Source of the DNA: Streptococcus oralis
GTDB lineage: Bacteria > Bacillota > Bacilli > Lactobacillales > Streptococcaceae
Assembly (NCBI GenBank): GCA_937930605.1
Contig: CALHBZ010000136.1
Coordinates: forward strand, 1-14,042
DNA: 14,042 nucleotides
Reading direction: 5' to 3'
This document shows positions 7,812 to 14,042 of the stretch, piece after piece (the first letter of the stretch is position 1; each line of letters starts with the position of its first letter). The notes under the pieces are model-generated. The model was not told where the DNA came from. It did not search any database and saw only the letters and a program-made list of their open reading frames with translations. Both the position numbers and the translations under genes were made by a program.

Positions 7812-8507
7812 ATGCCAGTAAATGAATATGGTCAGATGATTGGTGAATCTGTAGTCGGTCACACGTCTGGTAAATTACCTGCTATCGATTTTTTAGAAGG
7901 GCGTTATGCTCGGATAGAGGCTCTTTCGGTAGAAAAACATGCGAAGGATTTACTAGCTGTTTATGGTCCAGATACGCCTCGAGAGATGTGGACCTACCTC
8001 TTTCAGGAGCCAGTGGCAAATATGGAGGAACTGGTCAGCCTTTTAAACCAGATGTTGGCTCGTAAGGATCGTTTCTTCTATGCTATCTTGGATAAGGAGA
8101 CGGGTAAGGCCTTGGGAACATTTTCTCTGATGCGAATTGATCAGAATAACCGAGTAATAGAAGTGGGTGCTGTCACCTTTTCACCAGCACTTAAGGGTAC
8201 GAGGATAGGGACAGAAGCCCATTATTTACTAGCTCGCTATGTTTTTGAGGAGCTTAACTATCGTCGCTATGAGTGGAAATGCGATGCTCTAAATCTTCCA
8301 TCAAGACGAGCAGCAGAACGTTTAGGCTTTGTCTATGAAGGAACCTTCCGTCAGGCTGTCGTTTATAAGGGGCGAACTAGAGATACGGATTGGCTGTCTA
8401 TGATTGATAAGGACTGGCCTCAAGTCAAAGATCGTTTGGAAGCATGGTTGACTCCTGAAAATTTTGACAAGAATGGACGGCAGTATAAGAGCTTGAGAGA
8501 ACTCTAA
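7812..8507 (+). CDS. GNAT family N-acetyltransferase, RimL-like
   Basis: This 231-residue GNAT protein resembles the RimJ/RimL group, which transfer acetyl from acetyl-CoA to amino groups of proteins or small molecules. The fold is readable: a beta strand with FFYAILDKETGKALGTFSLMRID (about 88-110), an acetyl-CoA-binding motif A region IEVGAVTFSPALKGTRIGTEAHYLL (about 116-140), and the C-terminal RRAAERLGFVYEGTFRQAVVYKGRTRDTDWLSMID typical of the RimL group. The N-terminal 25-30 residues precede the domain. It starts after AGGAG with 6 nt spacing. The substrate cannot be deduced. The next gene, 11 nt downstream, is a second and unrelated-looking GNAT; the two are likely co-transcribed. Confidence 0.9.
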   Translation: MPVNEYGQMIGESVVGHTSGKLPAIDFLEGRYARIEALSVEKHAKDLLAVYGPDTPREMWTYLFQEPVANMEELVSLLNQMLARKDRFFYAILDKETGKALGTFSLMRIDQNNRVIEVGAVTFSPALKGTRIGTEAHYLLARYVFEELNYRRYEWKCDALNLPSRRAAERLGFVYEGTFRQAVVYKGRTRDTDWLSMIDKDWPQVKDRLEAWLTPENFDKNGRQYKSLREL

Positions 8508-8518
8508 GAGGTGGTGAC

Positions 8519-8935
8519 ATGATTAGCGTTAGAAAGCAAGAAGTTGTCAAGTTAGAAAATGTTTTGCATCTCTATCAGGCAGTCGGTTGGACAAATTATA
8601 CACATCAACCCCAGATGCTGGAAAAGTCCTTGTCTCACTCATTAGCGATTTACCTAGCACTTGATGGTGAGGCAATAGTTGGCTTGGTTCGTTTGGTCGG
8701 AGATGGTTTTTCATCGGTTTTTGTCCAGGATTTAATTGTTTTGCCGAGCTATCAGCGCCAAGGAATTGGAAGCGCCTTGATGAAAGAGGCTTTAAGGGAT
8801 TTCAAAGATGCTTATCGAGTTCAACTAGCGACCGACCAAACAGAGAAAAATTTGGAATTTTATCGTTCCTTGGGCTTTGAAAACTTATCTACTTATGATT
8901 GCACAGGAATGATTTGGGTAGAACGAAAAAAATAA
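8519..8935 (+). CDS. GNAT family N-acetyltransferase, small
   Basis: This is a 138-residue single-domain GNAT protein. Motif A is very clear: VQDLIVLPSYQRQGIGSALMKEAL (about 69-92), with the Q/R-x-x-G-x-G/A pyrophosphate-binding loop at Q79-G84. Motif B follows as LEFYRSLGFENLSTYDCTGMIW. It acetylates an unknown amine using acetyl-CoA. The start has a GAGGTGG site in the 11-nt gap after the preceding GNAT gene, so translation is probably coupled. No hairpin terminator lies directly after the stop; the CiaR-type box of the next RNA begins 15 nt later. Confidence 0.9.
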   Translation: MISVRKQEVVKLENVLHLYQAVGWTNYTHQPQMLEKSLSHSLAIYLALDGEAIVGLVRLVGDGFSSVFVQDLIVLPSYQRQGIGSALMKEALRDFKDAYRVQLATDQTEKNLEFYRSLGFENLSTYDCTGMIWVERKK

Positions 8936-8949
8936 AATAATTACTTTTT

Positions 8950-8982
8950 CTTAAGTAAAGTTTAAGTCTCCTCGTGTATTAT
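8950..8982 (+). promoter_or_regulatory. CiaR-type operator and promoter, small RNA copy 2
   Basis: CTTAAG (8950-8955), 5 nt, TTTAAG (8961-8966), 10 nt, then TATTAT (8977-8982) as the -10. The geometry is the same as in the other three copies, although the -10 is weaker. Start predicted near 8989. Confidence 0.83.
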
Positions 8983-8988
8983 ATAGTT

Positions 8989-9085
8989 ATTAGATAAAGA
9001 CCTCCTAACTTTATTTAATGAAATCCCAAACTTTTCTTTTTCATCATAATCTCCTAAAGAAGCCACCCAATCAGGTGGCTTTTTT
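8989..9085 (+). ncRNA. Cia-dependent small RNA (csRNA), copy 2
   Basis: This predicted RNA is about 97 nt. The 5' hairpin pairs 8991-8999 with 9010-9018 (9 bp, one G-U) with loop ACCTCCTAA. The core reads TTTTTCATCATAATCTCC, three bases longer than the others upstream of it and with one base change in the start-codon-complementary part. The terminator pairs AAGCCACC (9060-9067) with GGTGGCTT (9074-9081), followed by Ts. It is the first of a tandem pair upstream of ruvB; the pair probably corresponds to pneumococcal ccnA/ccnB, from memory. Confidence 0.87.
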
Positions 9086-9148
9086 GTTGTTTGAGAAAGG
9101 AAATTTCATTTGGGGAAAATTTTAAAAAAATGATAAATCAGAGAAAAA

Positions 9149-9186
9149 GTTAAGTTAGCTTTAAGATTCATCTTGTATACTATAAT
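9149..9186 (+). promoter_or_regulatory. CiaR-type operator and promoter, small RNA copy 3
   Basis: GTTAAG (9149-9154), 5 nt, TTTAAG (9160-9165), 10 nt, TATACT (9176-9181) overlapping TATAAT (9181-9186). The -10 region is identical to that of copy 1. Start predicted near 9188. Confidence 0.85.
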
Positions 9187-9187
9187 C

Positions 9188-9285
9188 ATTAAATAAAGAC
9201 CTCCTAACTTTATTTAATGAAATCCTAAACTTTTCTTTTTCATAATAATCTCCCTAATGAAGCCACCCAATCAGGTGGCTTTTTT
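9188..9285 (+). ncRNA. Cia-dependent small RNA (csRNA), copy 3
   Basis: This predicted RNA is about 98 nt. A perfect 9-bp 5' hairpin (9190-9198 with 9208-9216) has loop ACCTCCTAA. The core is CTTTTTCATAATAATCTCC as in copy 1, and the terminator pairs AAGCCACC (9260-9267) with GGTGGCTT (9274-9281). Its terminator ends about 20 nt before the ruvB -10 element, insulating ruvB from read-through. Confidence 0.88.
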
Positions 9286-9303
9286 GTTTGTGGCTTGGAT
9301 TTT

Positions 9304-9312
9304 TGATATAAT
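9304..9312 (+). promoter_or_regulatory. Extended -10 promoter for ruvB, leaderless spacing
   Basis: TGA plus consensus TATAAT (9307-9312). The usual 6-7 nt from the -10 to the start point puts the first transcribed base at about 9319, which is the A of the ruvB ATG. There is no clear -35. Confidence 0.75.
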
Positions 9313-9318
9313 GGAAAC

Positions 9319-10317
9319 ATGAATAGAATTTTAGATAATGAGATAATGGGGGATGAGGAGTTAGTAGAACGTACGCTCCGTCCTCAGTATTTACGTGAAT
9401 ATATCGGTCAGGACAAGGTCAAGGACCAGCTGCAAATCTTTATCGAAGCAGCTAAAATGCGGGATGAGGCGCTGGACCATGTTCTTTTGTTTGGCCCTCC
9501 AGGACTTGGGAAAACAACCATGGCTTTTGTCATTGCCAATGAACTGGGAGTCAATCTCAAGCAAACGTCTGGTCCTGTTATCGAAAAAGCGGGTGATCTG
9601 GTAGCGATTTTGAATGACTTGGAGCCTGGAGATGTCCTCTTTATTGACGAGATTCATCGCTTGCCCATGTCGGTGGAAGAGGTGCTTTATAGTGCAATGG
9701 AGGACTTCTACATTGATATCATGATTGGGGCGGGTGAAGGCAGTCGCAGTGTTCACTTGGACTTACCACCTTTTACCTTGATTGGTGCGACGACCCGTGC
9801 TGGTATGCTCTCAAATCCTCTACGAGCACGTTTTGGGATTACAGGTCATATGGAATACTATGCCCACGCTGATTTGACAGAGATTGTTGAGCGAACGGCA
9901 GATATTTTTGAGATGGAAATTACCCATGAGGCAGCTGCTGAGCTGGCCTTACGCAGTCGAGGAACTCCCCGTATCGCCAATCGTCTCCTCAAGCGCGTGC
10001 GCGATTTTGCCCAGATTATGGGGGATGGCTTAATCGATGATGTCATTACTGATAAGGCCTTGACCATGCTAGATGTAGACCATGAAGGATTAGACTATGT
10101 GGACCAGAAAATCCTTCGTACCATGATTGAGATGTACGGAGGTGGTCCTGTCGGTTTAGGAACCCTTTCGGTTAATATTGCTGAAGAACGTGAGACGGTG
10201 GAAGATATGTACGAACCCTACCTCATCCAGAAAGGCTTTATCATGCGGACACGATCTGGACGAGTGGCGACAGCCAAGGCATATGAGCATTTAGGTTATG
10301 AATACAATGGAAAATAA
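9319..10317 (+). CDS. ruvB: Holliday junction branch migration ATPase RuvB
   Basis: This AAA+ motor works with RuvA to drive branch migration of Holliday junctions during recombination and repair. The 332-residue length is normal. Motifs are Walker A GPPGLGKT at 59-66, Walker B LFIDEIH at 107-113, sensor 1 GATT at 156-159, the LRARFG region with the arginine finger near 169, sensor 2 in [17 protein letters not shown], and the C-terminal winged-helix domain containing [11 protein letters not shown]. The start codon has only a weak GGA 4 nt upstream and sits at the predicted transcription start. The 3' end overlaps the next gene. A ruvA gene is not next to it here; this is the normal separated arrangement in streptococci. 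Confidence 0.98.
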   Translation: MNRILDNEIMGDEELVERTLRPQYLREYIGQDKVKDQLQIFIEAAKMRDEALDHVLLFGPPGLGKTTMAFVIANELGVNLKQTSGPVIEKAGDLVAILNDLEPGDVLFIDEIHRLPMSVEEVLYSAMEDFYIDIMIGAGEGSRSVHLDLPPFTLIGATTRAGMLSNPLRARFGITGHMEYYAHADLTEIVERTADIFEMEITHEAAAELALRSRGTPRIANRLLKRVRDFAQIMGDGLIDDVITDKALTMLDVDHEGLDYVDQKILRTMIEMYGGGPVGLGTLSVNIAEERETVEDMYEPYLIQKGFIMRTRSGRVATAKAYEHLGYEYNGK

Positions 10318-10882
10318 GCAAGAAATCCTAGACAGTGTTGGGAAAAATCCGGATATGATGGCTATTCTGACCATCATCCGTAACCTTGGTCTGAAAGACT
10401 CTTGGTTGGCGGCAGGTTCGGTTCGAAATTTTATCTGGAATCTCTTGTCAGATAAATCGCCTTTTGACCGCGAAACAGATGTAGATGTGATTTTCTTTGA
10501 TCCGGATGTGAGTTACGAAGAAACGCTGCGCATAGAGAGGAAGCTGAAAGAGGAATTTCCCCAGTATCAGTGGGAGTTGAAAAATCAGGTCTATATGCAT
10601 CTGCACAGTCCTCACACTGCGCCCTACACAAGTTCTCGTGATGCTATGAGTAAGTATCCTGAGCGCTGCACGGCGGTAGGCCTTCGCTTAAATGAAGATT
10701 CCACTTTAGAGCTCTTTGCCCCCTATGGTCTAGAGGATATTTTAAAGTTTCAGGTTTCCCCAACTCCTCATTTCCTAGAGAATGAAGACCGAATGAAACT
10801 CTATCAAGAGCGCTTGTCCAAGAAAAATTGGCAAGAAAAATGGAAAAATCTGACTTTTTCGAAAAACTTAAGAAAAATTTAA
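10307..10882 (+). CDS. Nucleotidyltransferase-like family protein
   Basis: This 191-residue protein has features of a minimal nucleotidyltransferase family (DUF925/NTP_transf_6 as I recall): [10 protein letters not shown] with G37-S-V-R-N, followed by [12 protein letters not shown] with D58 and D60 in the D-x-D arrangement that would bind metal. Later segments [24 protein letters not shown] and [22 protein letters not shown] are characteristic of the family. The substrate is unknown. It overlaps the ruvB end, suggesting translational coupling. ATG at 10298 is in frame but only 2 nt after its AGG; ATG at 10307 is 11 nt from it, so I prefer 10307. The stop codon lies inside the CiaR-type box of the next RNA gene. 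Confidence 0.85.
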   Translation: MENKQEILDSVGKNPDMMAILTIIRNLGLKDSWLAAGSVRNFIWNLLSDKSPFDRETDVDVIFFDPDVSYEETLRIERKLKEEFPQYQWELKNQVYMHLHSPHTAPYTSSRDAMSKYPERCTAVGLRLNEDSTLELFAPYGLEDILKFQVSPTPHFLENEDRMKLYQERLSKKNWQEKWKNLTFSKNLRKI

Positions 10883-10899
10883 GCTAGGAGGTGTATACT
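10867..10899 (+). promoter_or_regulatory. CiaR-type operator and promoter, small RNA copy 4
   Basis: CTTAAG (10867-10872), five As, TTTAAG (10878-10883), 10 nt, TATACT (10894-10899). The operator is coded within the last five codons of the upstream gene, and its TAA stop is part of the second half-site. Start predicted near 10906. Confidence 0.85.
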
Positions 10900-10905
10900 G
10901 AACTC

Positions 10906-10998
10906 ATAAGTTAAGAGGAACTTAACTTACACTCCTAAAACTTTTTCATAATAATCTCCCTATAAAATAAAGTCGCCCAATCAGGCGGCTTATTTTTT
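10906..10998 (+). ncRNA. Cia-dependent small RNA (csRNA), divergent copy 4
   Basis: This predicted RNA is about 93 nt. Its 5' hairpin (10907-10915 with 10921-10929, perfect 9 bp) has a different stem sequence and a short AGGAA loop, so it lacks the anti-Shine-Dalgarno loop of the other copies. The core keeps CTTTTTCATAATAATCTCC and has an extra ACTCCT just after the hairpin. The terminator pairs 10972-10977 with 10984-10989 and extends through A/T pairs below, with the same CAATCA loop as copies 2 and 3. It may correspond to pneumococcal ccnD, from memory and uncertain. Confidence 0.86.
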
Positions 10999-11051
10999 GT
11001 TTGTCTGCAAGTAGGGGCAGTAACTTAGCAATAGAAGAATAGAAGGAAATA

Positions 11052-11060
11052 TGGTATAAT
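11052..11060 (+). promoter_or_regulatory. Extended -10 promoter for the uppS operon
   Basis: TGG plus TATAAT (11055-11060), with no recognisable -35. Start expected near 11067. It lies downstream of the copy-4 terminator and is the only promoter-like site before uppS-cdsA-rseP-proS. Confidence 0.75.
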
Positions 11061-11092
11061 GAAACGATAGATTTTTGAATAGGAATATGATC

Positions 11093-11851
11093 ATGTTTGG
11101 ATTTTTTAAGAAAGATAAAGCTGTAGAAGTTGAGGTTCCAACACAGGTTCCTGCTCATATTGGAATCATCATGGATGGGAATGGTCGCTGGGCTAAAAAA
11201 CGGATGCAACCACGAGTTTTTGGCCATAAGGCGGGGATGGAAGCCCTCCAAAAGGTGACCAAGGCAGCTAACAAGATGGGAGTTAAAGTCATCACAGTCT
11301 ATGCCTTTTCAACGGAAAATTGGACGCGCCCAGATCAAGAGGTCAAGTTTATCATGAACTTGCCAGTCGAGTTTTATGATAACTACGTCCCTGAATTACA
11401 TGCAAATAATGTTAAGATTCAGATGATTGGGGAGACAGACCGTCTGCCTAAGCCGACGTTTGAAGCTTTGAAAAAAGCAGAGGAGTTGACCAAGAACAAT
11501 ACAGGCTTGATTCTCAATTTTGCCCTTAATTATGGTGGTCGTGCTGAAATCACGCAGGCTCTTAAGAGCTTGACTCAGGAAGTTCTAGATGCCAAAATCA
11601 ATCCTGGCGATATCACAGAAGATATGATTGGGGATTACCTTTTCACGCAACACCTGCCAAAGGATTTGCGAGATCCAGATTTGATTATCCGTACAAGTGG
11701 TGAGTTGCGTTTGAGTAATTTCTTGCCATGGCAAGCAGCCTATAGCGAGCTTTATTTTACGGATACCTTGTGGCCTGATTTTGATGAGGCTGCTCTGCAG
11801 GAAGCTATTGCTGCCTTTAACCATCGCAATCGCCGGTTTGGAGGAGTTTAG
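11093..11851 (+). CDS. uppS: Undecaprenyl diphosphate synthase (cis-prenyltransferase)
   Basis: The enzyme condenses eight isopentenyl diphosphates onto farnesyl diphosphate to make the C55 carrier lipid for peptidoglycan, teichoic acid and capsule. The 252-residue product has the catalytic motif HIGIIMDGNGRWAK (Asp28), GHKAG at 44-48, FSTENW, and the C-terminal RTSGELRLSNFLPWQAAYSE segment. The ATG at 11093 gives the family N-terminus MFGFFKK with AGGA 8 nt upstream. An in-frame TTG at 11075 and ATG at 11087 would add six or two residues but have poorer binding-site spacing. It begins the operon with cdsA 8 nt downstream. Confidence 0.96.
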   Translation: MFGFFKKDKAVEVEVPTQVPAHIGIIMDGNGRWAKKRMQPRVFGHKAGMEALQKVTKAANKMGVKVITVYAFSTENWTRPDQEVKFIMNLPVEFYDNYVPELHANNVKIQMIGETDRLPKPTFEALKKAEELTKNNTGLILNFALNYGGRAEITQALKSLTQEVLDAKINPGDITEDMIGDYLFTQHLPKDLRDPDLIIRTSGELRLSNFLPWQAAYSELYFTDTLWPDFDEAALQEAIAAFNHRNRRFGGV

Positions 11852-11859
11852 GAGAAGAT

Positions 11860-12663
11860 ATGACCAAGGATTTACAAAAGAGAACATTGTTTGCAGTATT
11901 GGCCCTGGCCATTTTCCTCCCAGTCTTATTTGTGGGAGGGTTCTTGTTGCAGATAGGAATTGGTTTATTAGCGATGCTGGCTGTCCATGAACTCTTGCAC
12001 ATGAAGGGGCTAAAGACCATGACCATCGAGGGCACCTTGACCCTCTTTGCGACCTTTGCCCTCACAATCCCCTTAGAAAATTACCTAACTTTTTTGCCAG
12101 TTGATGGGAATGTGGTTGCCTACAGCGTTCTTATTACAATTATGCTAGGGACCACCGTTTTCAGTAAAAGCTATACCATTGAAGATACCGTTTTCCCGAT
12201 TGCGATGAGCTTTTATGTTGGTTTTGGCTTTAATGCCTTACTAGATGCTCGGGTGGCAGGTTTTGACAAGGTGCTTCTAGCCCTCTTTATCGTCTGGGCG
12301 ACAGATAGCGCAGCTTACCTGATAGGGATGAATTTTGGCAAGCATAAGTTGGCTCCGAGAGTCTCTCCCAATAAGAGTATTGAGGGCTTTATCGGTGGTA
12401 TTCTAGGTGCGGTACTGGTAACAGCAATCTTCATGCTGGTAGACAGCACAGTTGCTCTCCCTTATGGAATTTATAGAATGAGCCTCTTTGCCATCTTCTT
12501 CAGTGTGGCAGGTCAGTTTGGTGACTTGATTGAGAGTGCTATGAAACGCCATTTTGGTGTCAAGGATTCTGGGAAATTTATCCCAGGGCATGGTGGAGTG
12601 TTGGATCGCTTTGACAGCATGTTGATTGTGTTTCCAATGATGCACTTGTTTGGCCTCTTCTAA
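11860..12663 (+). CDS. cdsA: Phosphatidate cytidylyltransferase
   Basis: This membrane enzyme makes CDP-diacylglycerol from phosphatidic acid and CTP, the precursor of phosphatidylglycerol and cardiolipin. The 267-residue sequence has about eight hydrophobic segments, starting LFAVLALAIFLPVLFVGGFLL near residue 10. It carries the CdsA signature SAMKRHFGVKDSGKFIPGHGGVLDRFDS at about 225-252, which includes the metal- and CTP-binding aspartates. The start has TTTAGGAGAAG immediately upstream, overlapping the uppS stop. Its place between uppS and the site-2 protease gene is the classic order in many bacteria. Confidence 0.96.
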   Translation: MTKDLQKRTLFAVLALAIFLPVLFVGGFLLQIGIGLLAMLAVHELLHMKGLKTMTIEGTLTLFATFALTIPLENYLTFLPVDGNVVAYSVLITIMLGTTVFSKSYTIEDTVFPIAMSFYVGFGFNALLDARVAGFDKVLLALFIVWATDSAAYLIGMNFGKHKLAPRVSPNKSIEGFIGGILGAVLVTAIFMLVDSTVALPYGIYRMSLFAIFFSVAGQFGDLIESAMKRHFGVKDSGKFIPGHGGVLDRFDSMLIVFPMMHLFGLF

Positions 12664-12678
12664 AGAAAGGAATATTGA

Positions 12679-13935
12679 ATGATTGGATTGCTAACCTTTA
12701 TCCTAGTTTTTGGGATTATCGTGGTGGTGCATGAGTTTGGACATTTTTATTTTGCCAAGAAATCAGGCATTTTAGTCCGTGAATTTGCTATTGGTATGGG
12801 CCCCAAGATTTTTGCCCATATCGGTAAGGACGGCACTGCTTATACCATTCGGATCCTTCCTTTAGGAGGGTATGTTCGTATGGCTGGTTGGGGTGATGAT
12901 GCGACGGAGATCAAGACAGGAACCCCGGTCAGTTTAACACTTGCAGAGGATGGTAAGGTCAAACGAATCAATCTCTCAGGGAAGAAACTGGATCAAACAG
13001 CTCTCCCTATGCAGGTAACCCAGTTTGACTTTGAGGACAAGCTCTTCATTAAAGGCTTGGTCTTGGAAGAAGAAAAGATCTTTGCAGTGGATCACGATGC
13101 AACAGTTGTTGAGACAGATGGAACCGAAGTGCGTATCGCTCCTCTGGATGTACAGTACCAAAATGCTTCTATCTGGGGCAAGCTCATCACCAACTTTGCA
13201 GGTCCCATGAATAACTTTATCTTAGGTGTTGTTGTTTTTTGGATACTGATCTTTTTGCAGGGTGGTGTTAGAGATACGCAGACCAATCTCTTTCATGTCA
13301 TGCCAGAGGGAGCTTTGGCTAAGGTGGGAGTAGCTGAGACTGCTCAAATCACCAAGATCGGCTCGCATGAAGTTAAGAATTGGCAAGACTTGACCCAAGC
13401 TGTGGAAGCAGATACTAAGGATAAGACTGCTCCGACCTTAGATGTGATTATTTCTGAAAATGGTAGCGAAAAACAAGTCACTGTGACTCCAGAAGAAAAT
13501 CAAGGACGTTATATTCTTGGAGTTCAACCGGTGGTCAAGTCAGACTTTCTATCCATGTTTGTTGGTGGATTTACAACTGCTGCTGACTCAGGACTTCGCA
13601 TCCTTTCGGCTCTGAAAAACTTGATTTTCCATCCAGATTTGAACAAACTCGGTGGTCCCGTTGCTATTTTTAAGGCAAGTAGCGATGCTGCTAAAAATGG
13701 AATTGAGAATGTCCTCTACTTCCTAGCCATGATTTCCATCAATATCGGGATTTTTAATTTGATTCCTATCCCGGCTTTGGATGGTGGAAAGATTGTGCTC
13801 AATATCCTAGAGGCTATCCGCCGTAAACCCCTTAAACAAGAAATTGAAACCTATGTCACCATGGCTGGTGTAGTTATCATGGTTGTCTTGATGCTAGCTG
13901 TGACCTGGAATGACATTATGCGACTCTTCTTTTAG
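12679..13935 (+). CDS. rseP: Site-2 intramembrane metalloprotease RseP/Eep
   Basis: This zinc protease cuts peptides within the membrane; in streptococci and enterococci the orthologue Eep processes pheromone and signal-peptide remnants and regulatory membrane proteins. The 418-residue sequence has the HEFGH zinc motif at 18-22 within the first membrane segment, the conserved NFAGPMNNF motif near 172-180, a PDZ domain in roughly 185-275, and the second zinc ligand motif PIPALDGGK near 362-370. Further membrane segments follow at the C-terminus ([14 protein letters not shown]). It starts after AAAGGAA 15 nt downstream of cdsA. It is often named eep in this genus. Confidence 0.95.
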   Translation: MIGLLTFILVFGIIVVVHEFGHFYFAKKSGILVREFAIGMGPKIFAHIGKDGTAYTIRILPLGGYVRMAGWGDDATEIKTGTPVSLTLAEDGKVKRINLSGKKLDQTALPMQVTQFDFEDKLFIKGLVLEEEKIFAVDHDATVVETDGTEVRIAPLDVQYQNASIWGKLITNFAGPMNNFILGVVVFWILIFLQGGVRDTQTNLFHVMPEGALAKVGVAETAQITKIGSHEVKNWQDLTQAVEADTKDKTAPTLDVIISENGSEKQVTVTPEENQGRYILGVQPVVKSDFLSMFVGGFTTAADSGLRILSALKNLIFHPDLNKLGGPVAIFKASSDAAKNGIENVLYFLAMISINIGIFNLIPIPALDGGKIVLNILEAIRRKPLKQEIETYVTMAGVVIMVVLMLAVTWNDIMRLFF

Positions 13936-13939
13936 ATAA

Positions 13940-14042
<103 letters not shown>

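Larger units (their letters stand above)
8950..9286 (+). repeat. Tandem duplication of a csRNA gene
   Basis: Two near-identical units (8950-9085 and 9149-9285) each contain operator, -10, 5' hairpin, core and terminator. The terminator hairpin of the two units is identical, including its CAATCA loop. They are separated by about 63 nt of A-rich sequence (9086-9148) in which I see nothing further. The best explanation is local duplication of one small RNA gene. Confidence 0.8.

Noticed and set aside
9086..9148. A further RNA or promoter between csRNA copies 2 and 3
   Set aside because: The stretch is A-rich, with no hairpin or -10/-35 pair that stands out.
11075..11092. A longer uppS start at TTG 11075
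   Set aside because: It has no suitable binding site, while ATG 11093 has AGGA at 8 nt and gives the family N-terminus.

Overview
The window looks like chromosome from a low-GC streptococcus of the mitis/pneumoniae group. The evidence is the end of the alpha/spc ribosomal-protein operon (rpmJ-rpsM-rpsK-rpoA-rplQ), the ACT-domain plus DUF711 pair, a phosphoglycerate-mutase-family gene, leuS, two GNAT acetyltransferases, ruvB, uppS-cdsA-rseP/eep-proS, and four small RNA genes driven by CiaR-type boxes. From memory, this is the gene order of the S. pneumoniae chromosome around 0.2 Mb. The sugar/pyruvate-formate-lyase block I remember between gpmB and leuS in pneumococcus is absent, and the RpoA protein seems to differ from the pneumococcal one. 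I therefore favour S. mitis, S. oralis or a close relative. Species assignment is inference.

Layout. 1-2235: tail of the ribosomal-protein/RNA polymerase alpha operon, all on the + strand. 2237-2410: a structured RNA matching the L17 downstream element, followed by a strong intrinsic terminator. 2430-4113: an extended -10 promoter, a small ACT-domain protein and a DUF711 (UPF0210) protein. 4130-4261: CiaR-type promoter and small RNA copy 1. 4319-5075: a histidine phosphatase gene (gpmB-like) and terminator. 5164-7740: leuS with its own promoter and terminator. 7760-8935: two adjacent GNAT genes. 8950-9285: two tandem CiaR-type small RNA genes. 9304-10882: ruvB, apparently leaderless, overlapping a nucleotidyltransferase-like gene. 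10867-10998: the fourth CiaR-type small RNA gene; its operator includes the stop codon of the preceding gene. 11052-14042: promoter, then uppS, cdsA, rseP/eep and the start of proS, closely spaced as an operon for undecaprenyl phosphate and phospholipid synthesis, membrane proteolysis and prolyl-tRNA synthesis.

Every protein gene is on the + strand. No mobile element, CRISPR array, tRNA or rRNA is visible. The most informative non-coding content is the four csRNA genes. Each has two TTAAG half-sites separated by 5 nt, then 10 nt, then a -10 element, a 9-bp 5' hairpin, an anti-Shine-Dalgarno-rich single-stranded core and a terminator hairpin. Comparing the copies shows paired changes in both hairpins. 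The likely picture is a housekeeping region in which the CiaRH envelope-stress system produces several similar RNAs that can pair with ribosome-binding sites and start codons elsewhere in the genome.

The system itself (csRNAs of CiaRH) and the L17 downstream element are known families. The less obvious points are possible alternative pairings in the L17 element, the divergent fourth csRNA with an extra CiaR-like site in its own hairpin, a csRNA-complementary proS start region, and a leaderless ruvB.
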